Part shown: one piece after another, positions 13,601 to 28,000 of the stretch
Layout of the letters: each line of letters begins with the position of its first letter
Numbering within the stretch: position 1 is the stretch's first letter
From: Augochlora pura
Lineage: Eukaryota > Arthropoda > Insecta > Hymenoptera > Halictidae
DNA length: 64,000 nt
Assembly: GCF_028453695.1 (NCBI RefSeq)
Contig: NC_135782.1
Coordinates: forward strand, 1,116,001-1,180,000
Reading direction: 5' to 3'
Made by a program: the position numbers and the translations under genes
The notes under the pieces: generated by a model
What the model was told of the DNA's origin: nothing
What the model saw: the letters and a program-made list of their open reading frames with translations, nothing else
The model's database searches: none

Positions 13601-16199
13601 ATCGGTTGCAACGCGGCGAGATTTATACGAGAGCGCATGGATAAGCAATGCTTATTTCCATATCCGTTTTATCGCAATATTTTCGTAATTATCGCGTGGA
13701 TATTCTGCAGAATGAAATACTTCGAAGCGTTCGAACGTTTTCGATCGTCAAAGATAAGAATGTGTTAGATTGGTAAGTAAGATATTTCAACTAATGCCTC
13801 GTTCGTTTAATCTAATCTACCTTTAAGCAATTTCAATAAATTAAGGAGAACGTAAGAACTGTATTAAATTCTAACGTCTTCATTATCCGGCATCTCAATT
13901 AGTCGATTCCTAGCAGTACACGCATAAAATCCGCAGTCTTCTAATAATTACTGCGACGAACGTACTTTTCATAGCGACTGCAATCTGGCTAAACGAATAG
14001 ACTTCTTACCGATTCAACGCGAATTTTCCATAATTTACGGCCTCGATCGAGCAACATTCCGGTAGGAGAGGTTCTCCACCGTCGTCGTCGTCGTCGCGCG
14101 GCGATTATTTAAACAAACTCGTGCACTCGAGGCTCTCGCGTCCCGTTACACTAATTGCTGTCGACTGCACCTAAAGTTACCATTAAAACCCGCGGAAAGG
14201 TCGCGGCGAGGCGTTGGCGCGCGACCTGTTCCCGGTTTAAACGGCGAGAAAAAAAAAGAAAAACACCTGGCGGAAAGGTGGAAAAGCCATTCGCGGTGTT
14301 ACATAAATTCTAATTGGGTTAAACTTCCAAGTCGGCGACGGACGGAGGAGAAGCGTCTATTACGCGTGGAACTGGGACTCGATCAGCGAAGGACGGCTAT
14401 AGAGCGCGGAGACGGCAAAAATGGAATTCAATGTGGACGTCGTCGTTGGGTATTCGAATGCAGATGACAGGAGATCATCCGACGATCGCGATCGAGTGGA
14501 AACGCGAAGCTCGGGCTTCAAACACCGGGCACATTTTCTTTAAATAAAAATCATTTCGCCGAAGAAAATCAGAGAATCGCGTGACTTTGGAAACACCGAA
14601 TTTCGCACTGTCTTAAAATTGATTTCAACTACGTCTATACATTAAATTATATTAACAGCGTTAAATTATATCCAACATGATTTTTAGAAACTATTACAAG
14701 TCAAATGTAATCAACGTGAATTATCGAAAGCTTGAATAATCATTGGATGGCTTTCGGCGAATATATACATTAATGAAGGCCAGAAAACACGGTTCCAGTA
14801 TTAACAAGAACGACTTCGAATCGTACTCGGTTTTATAGAACTTTAATAACCCTGTACTCGAATACTATTAGCAACAGTAATAACATCAACGTCTCCATAA
14901 ACGTCGTTCTCTAAATCGTGTTCCTCCATGGAAACGAATTAAATGGGCGTGACCGAATGAATCTAATAAAAAATAATAATCGTACGGTCCGCGAAGAACG
15001 CTCGTCGAGGGAACGTTGGTGAAAATACGGGTGCAATGAAAATGTATGAGTTTCTGAATTATTGAAAGGATTCCATTGAAACTCGATGGGCTTGTCGAAT
15101 AAGTTGATGGAAACAACGGTAATGAGGCCAACGAATTGATCAAGTACAATGGAAGGAATTCGTGTACCGTGATCGGAGATAACGAGCCGATGAATCGATT
15201 TCTATTGTAGAAGCAAGAGTCGGCGGAATTATCGAATCTAATGAAGTTAACGAAGTCTTCTGTTTGGAATAAACGGCGAGCACACGGGGCACCGAAGACA
15301 ACGGGAATCCCGAGAGGCGGGGCGGCCGCGCGTGCCACAAGCGTTTACTATACACGCTATCTCGCTCCGATCATCTCCTTTCTCTTCGACACTTTCACTG
15401 TCACTTCGAGCCGCCAGGTTCGTTTAGGCGTGCGCGTCTCTCGCGGCTGCCTCCGGGAATAATGCCCGGCACCACGGGAACGATCCTATCTTCGTGTGCA
15501 AATTGTTCCTCGAGGTGCGGACAATTAGCCTCGTTGAAATATCTGGTTAACTTGCAAATCGAGAGAGAAAAGATCCGTCGCGCGGACCGAACGCGTACAG
15601 AGCGAACGTCTTCTTTTTCTTTCGCGTGGAAACAACGGACCGTCAAGAACGACCTATTTTTCATCGGTATCGTCGCTTCCACTCGCGTAACGTAACAATC
15701 GTTGTATATATTGTAAGCGATCTCTGAGATGGTCGCTGGTCAGGCGGCGCACTATTTATGTTTCCGAGATAAGGAGGTCTCTGTTTGGGTGATGAGATGG
15801 TTCATCGAGGGGAGGAGGCCCTTTCCCCGAAGAGAAAGGGCAGTCGAATAAAGATCTTTGAGAAAGAAGCAGCCCACCTAATTCCTCACCTTGTGTCATC
15901 TACAATATCTTCGTCGTCGCAATTGATTCGATATTAAACAAATTCATCGCACGTCCGACAATTCAGTCATTTAGTCGAGAAACAAGTTCGACCAGTTTGA
16001 CTAGTTACGTTATACAGTTTCGACATAAGACATTTTTATTTAGTTGAAATACAAGCGCGAAGAACAGCGCTGATCGCTCTCGACCGGATTAAATGCAACG
16101 AGACGTCACTGAAATGATATCGAAAATTGTTCGACACGTTGAAGTTTTAACACGATCGAACCTAAATTAGCATGACATTTTCCGTCGCCACGGAAATAG
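4671..16199. other. Long non-coding stretch (intron or intergenic)
   Basis: I inspected both strands for conserved domains and splice-bounded exons and found none that can be supported. Open frames (longest about 160 codons at 10341-10823 on the minus strand) are Arg/Ser-rich and lack family motifs, typical of CpG-rich random sequence. A few GA-rich runs occur (for example 5189-5215). It may be part of a large 5' intron of TRMT9B or intergenic DNA. Confidence 0.45.
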
Positions 16200-16509
16200 T
16201 GTTTCACCCGTGCTCGATCATGTTCGCGGAGAGCCGGTGGTGGTGATCGGTCCAGCCGGGCGGCGTGTCCGGGCCCCGTTCGATTGTCGGTTCGGGGTGT
16301 GTGCATCGTGCGCGTCCTTAAATTAGTTAAACTGGTGCACTGAAATTAACCTAGTTATGCGAACGAGAGGAGGATATCGAATAAATTCACCGCGCAGCCG
16401 CGTATTGGTGGCGTCAGTGTTGTGTGTGGGTGTCGGTCGGGCTGTGTGTGCGCGTGTGGCCGATGGAAAGAGGGATGGTGAATATCGAGATGTGGCTGCT
16501 GGATGCAGA

Positions 16510-16511
<2 letters not shown>

Positions 16512-16562
<51 letters not shown>
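16512..16562 (+). repeat. (GA)n microsatellite
   Basis: About 50 bp of uninterrupted GA dinucleotides. The translated frames through it read as Arg-Glu repeats on one strand and Ser-Leu repeats on the other, which explains the apparent open frames around 16.35-16.88 kb. These are not genes. Confidence 0.95.
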
Positions 16563-16567
<5 letters not shown>

Positions 16568-17473
16568 TGGAGAGCGAACAGAGAGAGACAGAGGACGGAT
16601 CTGAAAACGAAAATAAAATTGTGAAAGCGCGAGGATGGTGCGGATGTGAAAGAGAAAATGGAGCAAGGTACGGCTAAAAATAACAATGAAGTCGCAGGAC
16701 CTCGAGGATTGTATAAAGATAAAAGGAAAATGGTATGGGACACGGGTTTCGAAGATGGAAGTCAAAATTGCAGAAACAAGGGGATGATGCTGGGACGACG
16801 ACGGACATGGGACGTGAATAAAATTTCTAGGAAATACTATGTTATGCGATCGAAGATCAAAGTTTATGGAATACGCATTCATTTATAATATACATTAAAA
16901 AATATTTCTTTGGAACAAGCACAATCTTTCGAATAAAAATAAAATTTGTAAAACGTGATGCAAGCACGGTGAAAACGGGCTAAGACTGATCCAGAGATGA
17001 TAAAATTGTGGGAACAAGAGAACGATGCAGATTGGATTGTAATTAATTTTTCTTCCCAAGCAAAACTGTTACACCTAGACTGAAGATCTTTATGCAAACG
17101 AAGAACGGATCCTCGAAGATTAGTTTCGAGAAACAGTAGTCGTACAGCAACGTTATTGTTCTCCTTAACACTTTATCTGCAGCCGGTCTATCGACATAGC
17201 GTTTTAAAACGTCGAGCACCGCGTCGGTCAAATACGGCTGACATTAATTTTTTTACCAATTTGTAAAATTTATTCCCATCGTAATATTTGATTAGACGTC
17301 TCGGATGTAAAAGAGTTCTAACGCCATCGCTCATGACAGATATTAATTTTCTAACTTCGCATTAATTAATTAAATTCCTTTACCTTGTCGGAATCTTAGC
17401 GGTTGATCGTCGGCGCTGAATGCGTGAAATTACTATACCGTACCGCCGGATCATTAGACCATATTACCAGAGA

Positions 17474-17516
17474 TAACTTCTTGCATTTAGATCGCGAAAT
17501 GATCTAAATGCTGTTA
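17474..17516. other. Perfect 11-bp inverted repeat (hairpin)
   Basis: GCATTTAGATC at 17483-17493 is exactly mirrored by GATCTAAATGC at 17501-17511 around a 7-nt spacer. Outside the stem ATAAC near 17474 can pair with GTTAT near 17513, extending the hairpin past a bulge. Too short to call a microRNA precursor. Confidence 0.6.
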
Positions 17517-20500
17517 TACGAACGAGCTGTTAACCAAACGCTCGTGTTCCCTTAATTAGACCGGCGGGGGGTGTCTCGCGGGCATCACCGTGTTTTCGCG
17601 TGATCGTTCCTCGTCGTGCAGAAGCGTTTAAAGTATCTGGCGGTCTGGTTACGTCGATCGGATATCTCCGTAGGAGTTGAAATTTAATAAGATTCGCTGA
17701 AAAGCGGCTGCATGCGCGAGCGCGGCGGTGAATTGCGTTAACGAGAGTCCCCCGGCTGCGGGGCCGAGTCACGTTCGCAGACACATATTTCACGGAAAAT
17801 TATAAATAATAGGGTTAGGCAACACGGTGCCAACGCGGCGCTTGTGTCCGCGTGCCGCAACAACGGGATGGAGACGCCGAATTAATGAATCTGACGTGAA
17901 ACCTGCTGAGAGCCGTCTGCAAGACCACGGAACAAGAGACAATAATGTCGGCTGTAGCGGGCGACGAAGATGGTCAACGGATAAGGGACGCGAAACTCTT
18001 GAGACGGTAAATTAATGATAGAACTTGGTAATCGAAGTATCGTCGAAGGATGCGGAACATTATACCTGCGTGATAACAATAACCCGGCATCGGAGATCCC
18101 AGGAAAATCCGAGGAAAAATGGGAACGGAAATCGGACAGAAGGGAAAAGAGAAGAGAGAAACAGAAGGACGAGCGCGCGAACGACGGACTAACGGGGACA
18201 CGAAATAATGAAAGAACGAAACTCGGTGGACGGTGGAGTATACGGGTCAGGCTTCGGCCTGATAAAATCGGGATAGCCGGACGGGGTATTCGTCGACTCT
18301 GCAAAAAATTCGAGACCGATGAAAAAGTATCGGACGGTGTGGAACCGAGACGATTTCATCTGGTCGATTTTGTCCGGGCGAAGGTAACGAAAACCATGAA
18401 ACAGATAATAGCAATAAATATGCTTCCGTCTTGCTTTTATTTTGCTGGTTATACAAGATGGCGTGGTCTTTGCTGAACGAGATCGCGAAGCAGAAGAAAC
18501 CATCGGAGGAGAATCAAATTAATGTTATCGATGCTATTGTAATAAATTATTGCAAATGCTTCTCTTCGGATCGAGTCGCGTTTCCATCGTAACCGCGCGT
18601 CGAATTAATGCAACTGCGCGACGTTTCACCGAGGTCAGGTGAAAATCTACCTGTGGCTGCAGCGGGGTCCGACTTCCGTTTCCTCGGCCGATTCTTTCCC
18701 GGTCGTTTGTTTCGATGTCCTCGCTCTCCGACGGCGATGGTAGTGGTTGAAACGAGTGGACGTCTTGCAGTTCTTCCGTTTCGCCGACGAAGTGGCCACT
18801 CGACCTGTTTGTGTCGTCGGACCACTTGCCGTCGTCGTCACCGGCCGACGAGGACCCTTCAATGCGACGATACCCGGCTGGAATAGCCACAATCTCGAGT
18901 GGAAATGCTTCCTGCTACGACGATCGACCTGGCAAAATCTCCGATCGCCGGGCGATAAGAACGTTAGCCGTGATTCGGTAAATGTTTCCCAGAATTCCGG
19001 GCAACAACGGGTTTGCCATTTTTCTGCCGTAGCAACTGAAACTAGAAGCAATGCACCGAAGTAATTAACACGATAAATATGCCACTGGTATTAGTAATCC
19101 TGGAAGCAATTTACAGCAAATATCATCACGTTATTGTTAAAATTATTTGATGAATTTGATTTTAGGAAGACGATTAACAAAGGCAGGAATTTAATTTAAA
19201 TAATATAAAAGCCTGCGTCCTCGGCAGTGGTTTCTCTCCGAACAGCTGAAAGCTCTAGGCAGCAATGCGACATATACCGTCGCTCGTACGGAAGGCATCG
19301 CGTCTCGCTGGTCGACCTGAAAAACAAAATAGACATCCATCCGCAAAGGTATCGATTGCATCCTGGTAACTCTCGTGCCCTAATCGAGGAGCCCGGTAGG
19401 CGAGCGGCGGGAACGTATTCCGAATAACGTCAGTGATTGATCGGCAGCCGCATTTAGGACGTATCTGGAGCATTTCTCTCATCGGGCTCGATAAAATCCA
19501 ATCCGGATCGGAGCCCCCCCCTCCCGATAACTATACGATATATATCCAACCCACGTCTGGTGTGGTCCCGCTGTTGCATCTTTTGTCGGGTCTGTCAACA
19601 GAAGTGTTACGGATAGCTTCGCCGATTTCCGGTCGATCTCCGCGGCTTTTATCGAGGCCTGTTATTTACGATTTCGCAGGGGGGGAGGGAGGGACGCCGG
19701 CCGATGATAACCGGTCGTTTTCAGCGGCGCGACCGTCGTTCCCGAACGCCATTCCGTTCGCCGACGGTGTCCTTTCGTCCGCGTCGTCCGCCCCGGAGAT
19801 CGTTAGAAAGTTCCGACGCCCGGATTTTTTTTTTCTTTTCCCGTGCAGCGACGATCACGGCGAAACTGCAGAATCCCGGGGTTTACGCAGCAATAAAATG
19901 TCTGCGGTAATTGGAAACCGATCCCGCGCGCGGGTTCTTCGTCGGCCGAGTTCTCTTTCTTCCAACGTCGATCTGTTTACTCCGCGCGATGTTCGTTTCA
20001 CGCGGTGTGAAACGTCGATGCACTCGCGGCGAGAGGATAGATTGTTGCACCGCAACTTTGCTCGGTTGCCGGGCGAAAGCGTTCGAGAATCTGCGAGTCG
20101 CGAGATCTTCGAGGGAAGTTGGTGGTTTAATGGATTTGTTGGAGCAACCGATGCTCCATTTTATATGGAAATTTAGATAGAATTGATGTACCATTATTTT
20201 GTATACATAGGTGTGGCTGTTGTCCGCCTATATTGCCCATCTAATAAATACGAACAGCATTCCGTACGAAGCCACCGTCGTTTCTACATGATCGTAGACA
20301 CCGTCGGACACGTTCTCGCCGATCCTCCAGCTGGCGGAACTAACGACGACTTTTGTTTTAAGAATAATAGCAAAACCTGGTCCTCGGGATGACGGACAAT
20401 GTCTTGTCCCGCGGATTTACAATATCCCCGCCCGGTTAATTATACTCGTCGCGCCTCCGTTCTCCTCGACCACGTGTGACTTCTGAACTTTTTCTTGAAA

Positions 20501-23500
20501 AACATCATGACCCATATATGGATCGGCCGCGACTACGAAGGTTTTCAGCTCGCGAGAGCTTCCACTCTCGAGTGAATACACAGCATTAAACTCGCAGGAG
20601 TCCTCGAGTTGCGGCAACTTCGCCTGCGCGACTCGCGTTCTCATGGAAATGAACAGTTCTTTTTTTCTCTCTCTTCACCCCCTGCAGGAATTCCCGGGGC
20701 TGGGAAGAAATTTTTTTTCTTTGACTCGAGGAGACCCGGGTCGGGTTCCGGAACGAGCGCGGTAATCGCGTTCTTTCGAATTCTTTTTGATTAACGGGAC
20801 TCTCCGTTAATTGAAGTTATATTAGAAAGATCAAAGATGGAAATTTTATTTCATATTATCAGTGATTTCTATGGACCACAAAGATCGTCTATACTAATTG
20901 CAAAATCCAGAATTTGGAATTTTAAATTAACCCTGCTCTCATCGAAGTGGTCAAAGGACTCTCGCGAAGTACCTGATTCGAAATTAGTTTCCGACTGTGG
21001 AAAATGACTTCGTAAAATATATTTCCTTGTCGGTGACGCAGTTTTCAGTCTCGCGATATCATCGTAAGGATATTCACGGCTTCGTGAAATATCAGACAAA
21101 ATTGCTTCACCCTCGCCTCTCGTCTCCGAGATCTGATAAAAGTCGCTAACAAGAAAGTCTGGCAGTGACACTGTAATTATCCGTGTCTTCCCTCCCCGCG
21201 TATCTGCAACGTTACGGTCGCGTTTACGAAGAAAGTGAAAAAGGAGTTGTGTAAGGCGGAGTTGTAGGCCGTGATTCGACGAGCGTTCGAGGATCTCGTA
21301 AGCGATCGTCAAGACAGGAGGAATGTTCACCGAGCGACGGAGGATCTTTGGTTTGGTCACGCTTGGACTGGCCATCGATGCGCGGTGATTCATTAGGGGA
21401 TGTAGGACAGCCGGGGGGACGATCTCGCCGTTAATTAGGTCAAACGTGTGCTACCTGTGGATTCCCGGCGACGAGGAGTTGCTGCTGGACGCGGAAATAT
21501 CAGGTCGGCCAGGACACCATCTTTCCGCAATTTTTTATAATTTTTCCAAACGACCCCCGCCATCTTTCCATCGTTATTACACTGTTTAAACTCGTCGAAC
21601 GTGAATTTTTTAAAAATCTTTCCTGTGGAAATCTGCGGGATCTCTGAACTCTTTGAACAGAGACTGAAAAGATGCCGTCTCGTTCCATGAGAAAATGATT
21701 AATGGCGACCAAGTGCTGATCGGCTGTGGAAAATATCGCGATTAATATCCTCGATCGACAATGATTCCCGCGGATCGTTACCCGCCGTCCCGGGTGGATC
21801 AGCAATTTGTCTCGATTGTCGAAGCGGCGTTCTCTCAGGTGTTGGCCAACGGATCACGATGCATCGTGGAACTACGGCAGTCTGCAATTAGCGGCTGCCG
21901 GTCAATTAATGAGTAACCGAGGGAGGGATAGAGTAAGAGAGAGAAGAGAGATAGAGGGAGCCGGCATCCTAATTGCGGGGCTGATTATAGTACAGCTCGG
22001 CTGGCGTAGTCGCAGGTCCCCGTGCCCTCTTCGAGTTCTATGGAATAATGATTTCCGTGGTCGGTGTTCTGGAGTCACGTTTGACGTTGCTGTTGCCGCC
22101 GCAATATAACCGAACGTGAGCCACGTTTCACGTCGGCTTTAATTATCCTCGCGAAAGAACGCTCGTTTCGTCGTTGACAGTCGTCGGCGACGTTAGAACA
22201 TGATGCACGAGGTGGTCGAGAGGCATGGGACCCGGAAGGGACGCCTAACTCCTTCTGTTCGATAAAGCCAATCTTTCGCGTTCTTATTGTTTATAGGAAA
22301 TATTGTATAATAAGTAATAAGGTAATTGTTGTTACATAATAAAATCCGTATATAAGTAACACCGTCAATGCAGGCTCTGATGCAAGAAGCTCGATTCGAG
22401 GTGCTGTAACTTTGCGAAAAAAAATCGCAGCGTCCTTTCACTTTTTTTCAAATAAAGGAGAATGATTGAGCTTTATTTACGGCAAACGGCGTCTTCGTAA
22501 AAAATTTTGCAACGGCTGTGCATCGAGTTACCGTCCGTCAAAGTCGGCCAATTTTTCTCCAAAATTTGTCCACGCTCCGATCTCATTTAACAAAGCCGGT
22601 TAAATGCGCAGCCTAATTGTTCGAAGATTTTATAGACGCCTTGAACCAAGTGTGTCGATAAATATCGGAATTATCGACAAATGTAAAAAGTGGTAATTTG
22701 GTCGTCTGGAACTGGGCTGCGCGCCGCAGGGGCGTAGGTATTTCCGGTAAAAGGTGCGAAACGCTGTAACCTTCGTCCGTAAATAGGTACGTAAAAGTCG
22801 GGGGGGTTAGGGCGGGTTTTTCACGGACGATTTTACACGAGGGACGGGGAAAACCTCGACCGAACCGTACGCCGTCGCCCTAAAAATAGTCCTCGGTTCG
22901 CCTAGGTGCAGGCCTCCGGTGAAACATAAAGCGCCCTGCGAACGCGGAAGCGTTCGACACGCTATTTCAGTGTCGCCGGAAGTTCCGTGAGACGTGTATT
23001 TTTAACCCCTCGCTGCGGCAAAATAAACTGCTTTTCTTTATATCTCCCCCCCTCCCCTTCCTCGGTTGCCGATCGATACCGATTTAGAACTGGCCTAACA
23101 TTGAATTTTCAACGAACCGCTGGAATCAACGATCCAATCCGAACGAATACAAATCGTTACGCCATTGCGTCCTCCGCTCTTGTCTTATGCTTTTATCTGA
23201 AGGATAAGAAGGAGAGGAAACACCGTTGCGCCGTTTGCAATCCGTTAAAATGATTCGGTAGAAAATCCTGAAATTAGCGTAACAATTTCTGTGCTGTAGA
23301 AAAATCAGCAGCCTGTCATTTATCATCGCTGGATTGCAGATTCGTTGCAATTACGAGGAAGATCGGCGCATTTCGAAGACATTCGAGGAATTAAGAAACA
23401 TTGTTGCATTATTCCTGTTCCTCGAAGCGATCGAAGACGCTGCTGGTAGCATACAATGCATATTGTAAATCGTATATAATTAAATATAATTGAATAAAAT

Positions 23501-24909
23501 CTGCGATTTTGCGTTTCGTCTGTTCTTACTAGAAACGCATCGATCCTATTGCTTACGAGGAAATATGCAAAATGAAAGAGACAATCGCGTGTCCGCCGAA
23601 TCTAAAAACGCGATCGCCAATATCCAAGCGGATAATCGCCGTCAGAGAAACCCATCTCGCGGCTTAAACGACGAATAATTATTCCCGGGCGACAAAGGAG
23701 AGCCGATTCAATTGCAGTCCGCCTGTAAACGGGGTTGCCGTCGCCGTAGCCGGTATCGACCGATTTCCCTCGCATCGTCGAGCGAACGCGTAACCGGCGC
23801 CTAACTAAATTACAATCGAAGCGTGGAAGGGAACCCTCGAGGAAAGTGTGAAACTCCGATATCGTTGGATTAAGCCGTCGGAAACAGCGGCGTAACTCCT
23901 TCGGAACTTCGCGCAACGTCGTCGTCGTTGTCGTGTTCGATGGCGAGCGAAGCCGAACCGCGGCTCGGTGCCGTTCGATAAAAGAAAGTGACGAGAAAGT
24001 ATACATACGAAACCGGTACCCGCGGAACCGGAATTCTTCATCACCGTCCGATTACGGAATATCAATCGGCGGATGACCAAATAGAACCCGCGTGCGGGGC
24101 CCCTCGCTTCGTAGCTCGTTAGAATCTCCTGTTAGAGACGAGTCCCGGGGCCCCCGGCGATCTATCCGCGAATCCCGCGATTACGAGGCGAGAGATACAA
24201 ACCGTAATATTACGAGGCGAATCGTTGATCGATCGCTCGATCGCCGGCTTCTTACGTCGACCAGACGCGCCGTTACTTTTTACGCACCCAGTCCCGTTTT
24301 TGTTCCTCGCTATGGCGAACCACGGAGAAATTATACCAGCTGTTCCATTTCGATTTCAATTTCGTCATTCTCGGATTTTTCTTTTCATCGTTCAGATTTT
24401 GATTCCATTAAATAATTGCCGGCGAAAATTTTCCAACGGTTCGGCGAAAAGCGAAACCCGGTCGCCGGTTGCTCGCCAAAGCGAACACCGATTTTCCGTT
24501 TGGCTGATTGAAGTGACTCCCCGGAGTCCATTGTTCGCCGGGCGCGACAAAGAAACAAAGAGCTATCGCGCGCGGCCTGTTTCGGCATTCGACGAGAGGC
24601 CAACAATAGACGCATGGAAACGCCACGGGGATCGGCCGGAGTGCCAGGTGGTTTGGAAGAAATTGAGTGCTTTCCTTTCTCCGTAAAATGGATAGGTTAC
24701 GATGCGCCGAGTGCCCCGGCACCTGTTCGGGACCAATTCCGAACATCTTTCGGACCCTTACTTTACTTTCACGCTAGGAATACGTATAACCCTGTCCATA
24801 AAAATTCGAAGTAGTTTACCTGAACGACCGCTCGAAAATCGTTAACAAATAGTACTACGATTTTACCATTTACTTTGTACTATTTGTATTTACTTTGTAC
24901 TATATTTGA

Positions 24910-24950
24910 AAATATTTATTTATTTATTTGTTTATTTATTTATCTATTTA
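24910..24950. repeat. (TTTA)n-type simple repeat
   Basis: Imperfect TATT/TTTA tetranucleotide run with single substitutions (TTTG, TCTA). It lies about 60 bp upstream of the 3' splice site of the TRMT9B start exon. Confidence 0.85.
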
Positions 24951-25027
24951 TACAAGGGCTGAAACATTATTCAATGTTCTTTTATTTATTCGACGTTCTG
25001 TTTGCAGTATCACGGACACGCGTGTGG

Positions 25028-25063
25028 ATGAGGGTAGACCATCTCAACGAGAGGGATGTCTGA
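25028..25063 (+). promoter_or_regulatory. Upstream ORF overlapping the TRMT9B start
   Basis: Within the presumed 5' UTR part of the start exon (after the AG at 25006-25007) an ATG at 25028 opens an 11-codon frame (MRVDHLNERDV) that stops at TGA 25061-25063. It is out of frame with the main ATG at 25056 and overlaps it, so ribosomes using the first ATG would pass the main start. Translation of this uORF is inferred, not shown. Confidence 0.4.
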
Positions 25064-28000
25064 AAGCGAGGGAGAGCACGTAGCTCGGTCGGTGGCATTA
25101 GAGCAAGCCTACGTCCACGAGGTTTACGAACAATGCGCCGAAAAGACTGTCCAAAGCAGACACTGGCCACGGATCTATCAATTCCTCGAGGAACTGGAGC
25201 CCGGGGCCCTGGTGTGCGACATCGGTGAGTGGAGCCTCGCCCCGGCTCGTTGATCCGAGAGACATCCTCTGTTATCCGGGAAACAATCGAATCTCCTTCG
25301 TCCACGGCGATCCTCCGTTTAGGATACGGCATTCAACTCCCTGGATCCCGCGTTCCTGTTCACAGTTCGTTCTTCAATTAGTTGCAGCGGCTAATTTCGA
25401 CTGATCAGAAGAAAGCTCGGAGCAGCTGATCGTCACTCCTGGATCAATCGGAGACACGAGGACGCTAAATGTATCGCAGCGGAGTTTTTTCGATCGATAG
25501 AATTTTAGAGTAATCGTTTGATCTAATCGAAATTTCCATTCGCGATTTTGGTAGCCTTCCAACGTCCTAAAGTATAGTGAGAAGGTAAAAATGACAAACA
25601 GTAATTTGAAATAAATAGACAAATAAATGGAATAAAAGGCGTATTGCGACAAAGGATTTTTCCAATCGGCTGCCGGCCAGAAATGGTCGACCGCGCTCGG
25701 GGGTTCGAATAACCGAAACGGCGGGCCGCGATTGCGGGTCGATGAGCAAAATTGACTGGAAACGAAAGAAGATTTCCAGGTGACCCATTTCCGGGCTCCC
25801 GCGGCTTAATTCCGTCGTACTTGCTCGGGTTTTCATCGCGGTCTCTTTCAGCCTCTCCCCGGTCACTATACTCGCGCTTTCACATGATCAATTTGACCTC
25901 CGCGCGGATGTATCGACGCTGAATCCGTGCAGCACCGCGTTCACGAGGGCCCCCGCGTGTGCCCGCGCCTGGATCCCACGTCGCATGATCCCGCCGCTGA
26001 AATACCGTGGGATCCGTTCTCCGTCGGGATTACACAAACTCATCGACCGGCGAACTTTTAGAGAGCCGGCCTCTTTCGCCTACCCCCGAACCATTTTTCC
26101 CGCTCCGAATGCGCCGCGGAGCGCTCCCCGTCGCCCGTCTTTTCCCATCTTTTCGCTCGATTTTACCATCGATTCGCCGCCAGCGCCATAAAATTAACGT
26201 TATTCATTTTACAGACCTTTTTGCAAAGTTTGCGGCACGATGAAATCATTGATAAATCGTGCTTCATCGTTTTCTATTCGAATTTTATCTCGTACGATTT
26301 TCAATTTTATTTTATGCGAAGAATTTTAACAGTTTTACTGACTTTATAATTGTATCGTTTTTGTTTTTTTTTAATTGTCTTACCTTTGTTAGAGAATACT
26401 TTGTATAAACTTGATAATTGCATCACGCTTGCAATTCTTTGACCTTGCGATTTTTACCCGTTCGCAATTGTTGAAGCGTGCGATTTCATACTGTTCGCGG
26501 TCGTTCGACCTTGTAATTTCATCTTGTTCGGAGTTGTTCGACCAAGGTAATTTTATCGTGCATTAACTTCTTCCTCGTAACATCGGCTACATATAAAAAT
26601 AGCATTACGAACAAATTTAACCGCGCGAATTCCGTATGTAACTTCGACGAAAGTTCATTCGTCGTACACTGTATTAACACGGGAAGATCAAAATAACCAT
26701 GGTTCGTTTGCTGTTTCAAAAGTCGATTAATTACCAGCCCCGTCGAGCAATTCGTACGGGCTGCCGATTCGTTGAATCCGATGCCCGACGGATAGAGAGT
26801 TTTCATGGAAAAACGGGGTCGGAACCAAATGGTCGAGAGGCACTGTTATATAACATTAATTTCCACCTTAATCTACGATCCTTTCCCACTTATTCACCGT
26901 AAGCTGACACCGTCTAATAACCCTGCGTGAACTTTTCTCATGCCGTAAAACGCGCCACATTTATTTTTCCGGACAGTTTTCACAATCCGACTGCGCCGCG
27001 CTCGGCTGGCAGAAGTTTTTTCCAGCCTGGGGAAACTTATCCACGACGTAAAATTCATCTGCCGGCTTCCATTCGGTCTTTCAAAAAGTAACACGAACTA
27101 CATCTATATATTATGAAACTGGCATTTGCGACGAAACTGTGAAAGAAAATGATTAAAAAAGAAAAAATTTTCTGAAAACAAGTTTTTCAAAAAAAAATTA
27201 ATTAAACACCGTCTTGTCCGTCTCGTAACATTTAATCGCGGAATACACGTAATTGCCGGGCGAACGTGCGGTAATAGGGTTTGTCAAATGTTTCGAAATG
27301 TTTGCCGCGCGATTAATGTTCAGCGCCGTGTATCCCATTAGCTCACGCTCGACTTTATTTGTCCAGGTTGTGGCAACGGGAAGTATCTGAGCGTTAATCA
27401 CAGCATCTTTAAGGTGGGAGTGGACCGGTGCAAGCGTTTCACGGATATCGCGCGTGAGAAGGAAAATGAGGTGAATATATCATTTAGATGAAAACCGCGG
27501 ATCGGCGCCGGTCGGCGTATACTCGGCCCGCGCAGGAAACCGACTCTTACATCCGTATCCTGGCTGTGTCGGGGTCTAATCGTAATTACCGCGTTTAATT
27601 GTATCCGGAGCGTTCCCAGCGAGAGACCGTGTTTTTCTCCTGCTGCCGATTAAACCACCGCGCGCTGGCCGCCGTCGCCGCCGCCGCATGCCGTGCTTCT
27701 CGACGAAACCCCGGCAAACGTGGTCGAAACGAGTCGAACCGTGACGTGGTCGACGTAAACGTCTCTCTGTTCTTATCGAAGCGTATCAATTGATAATTAA
27801 TTGGGGCTCGCGAACGCAGCAGCGCAACTCGCGCATTCCTTTTATATTCGAACGCGTTCGCCGGCGTCGTCGAGCGCGTGCGACGATCGCGATTTTCTTG
27901 TATTTTACTGTAAAGAACGTCGAACGTATCTTGTGAATTATTTGCTCGTTACCGGCTTTAATTAAAGATTATTATTGATCGATGATTATAATATATACAG

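Larger units (their letters stand above)
16563..25007. other. Long non-coding stretch upstream of the TRMT9B coding exons
   Basis: No exon with recognisable homology. The 247-codon frame at 19433-20176 (+) is overlapped by frames of similar length on other strands and has no domain. A perfect 11-bp inverted repeat lies at 17483-17511. The interval ends at a polypyrimidine tract and AG (about 25006-25007) that splices onto the TRMT9B start exon, so at least the 3' part is intron. Confidence 0.5.

Noticed and set aside
16355..16882. Open frames with long Arg-Glu or Ser-Leu runs
   Set aside because: They are translations of the (GA)n microsatellite, not proteins.
19433..20176. 247-codon open frame on the plus strand
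   Set aside because: No domain or homology recognised, Arg/Ser-rich, and overlapped by similarly open frames on other strands. CpG-rich DNA with few stop codons explains it.
24905..24955. Tetranucleotide array as a CRISPR-like repeat
   Set aside because: Units are 4 bp without spacers; plain simple repeat in an animal intron.
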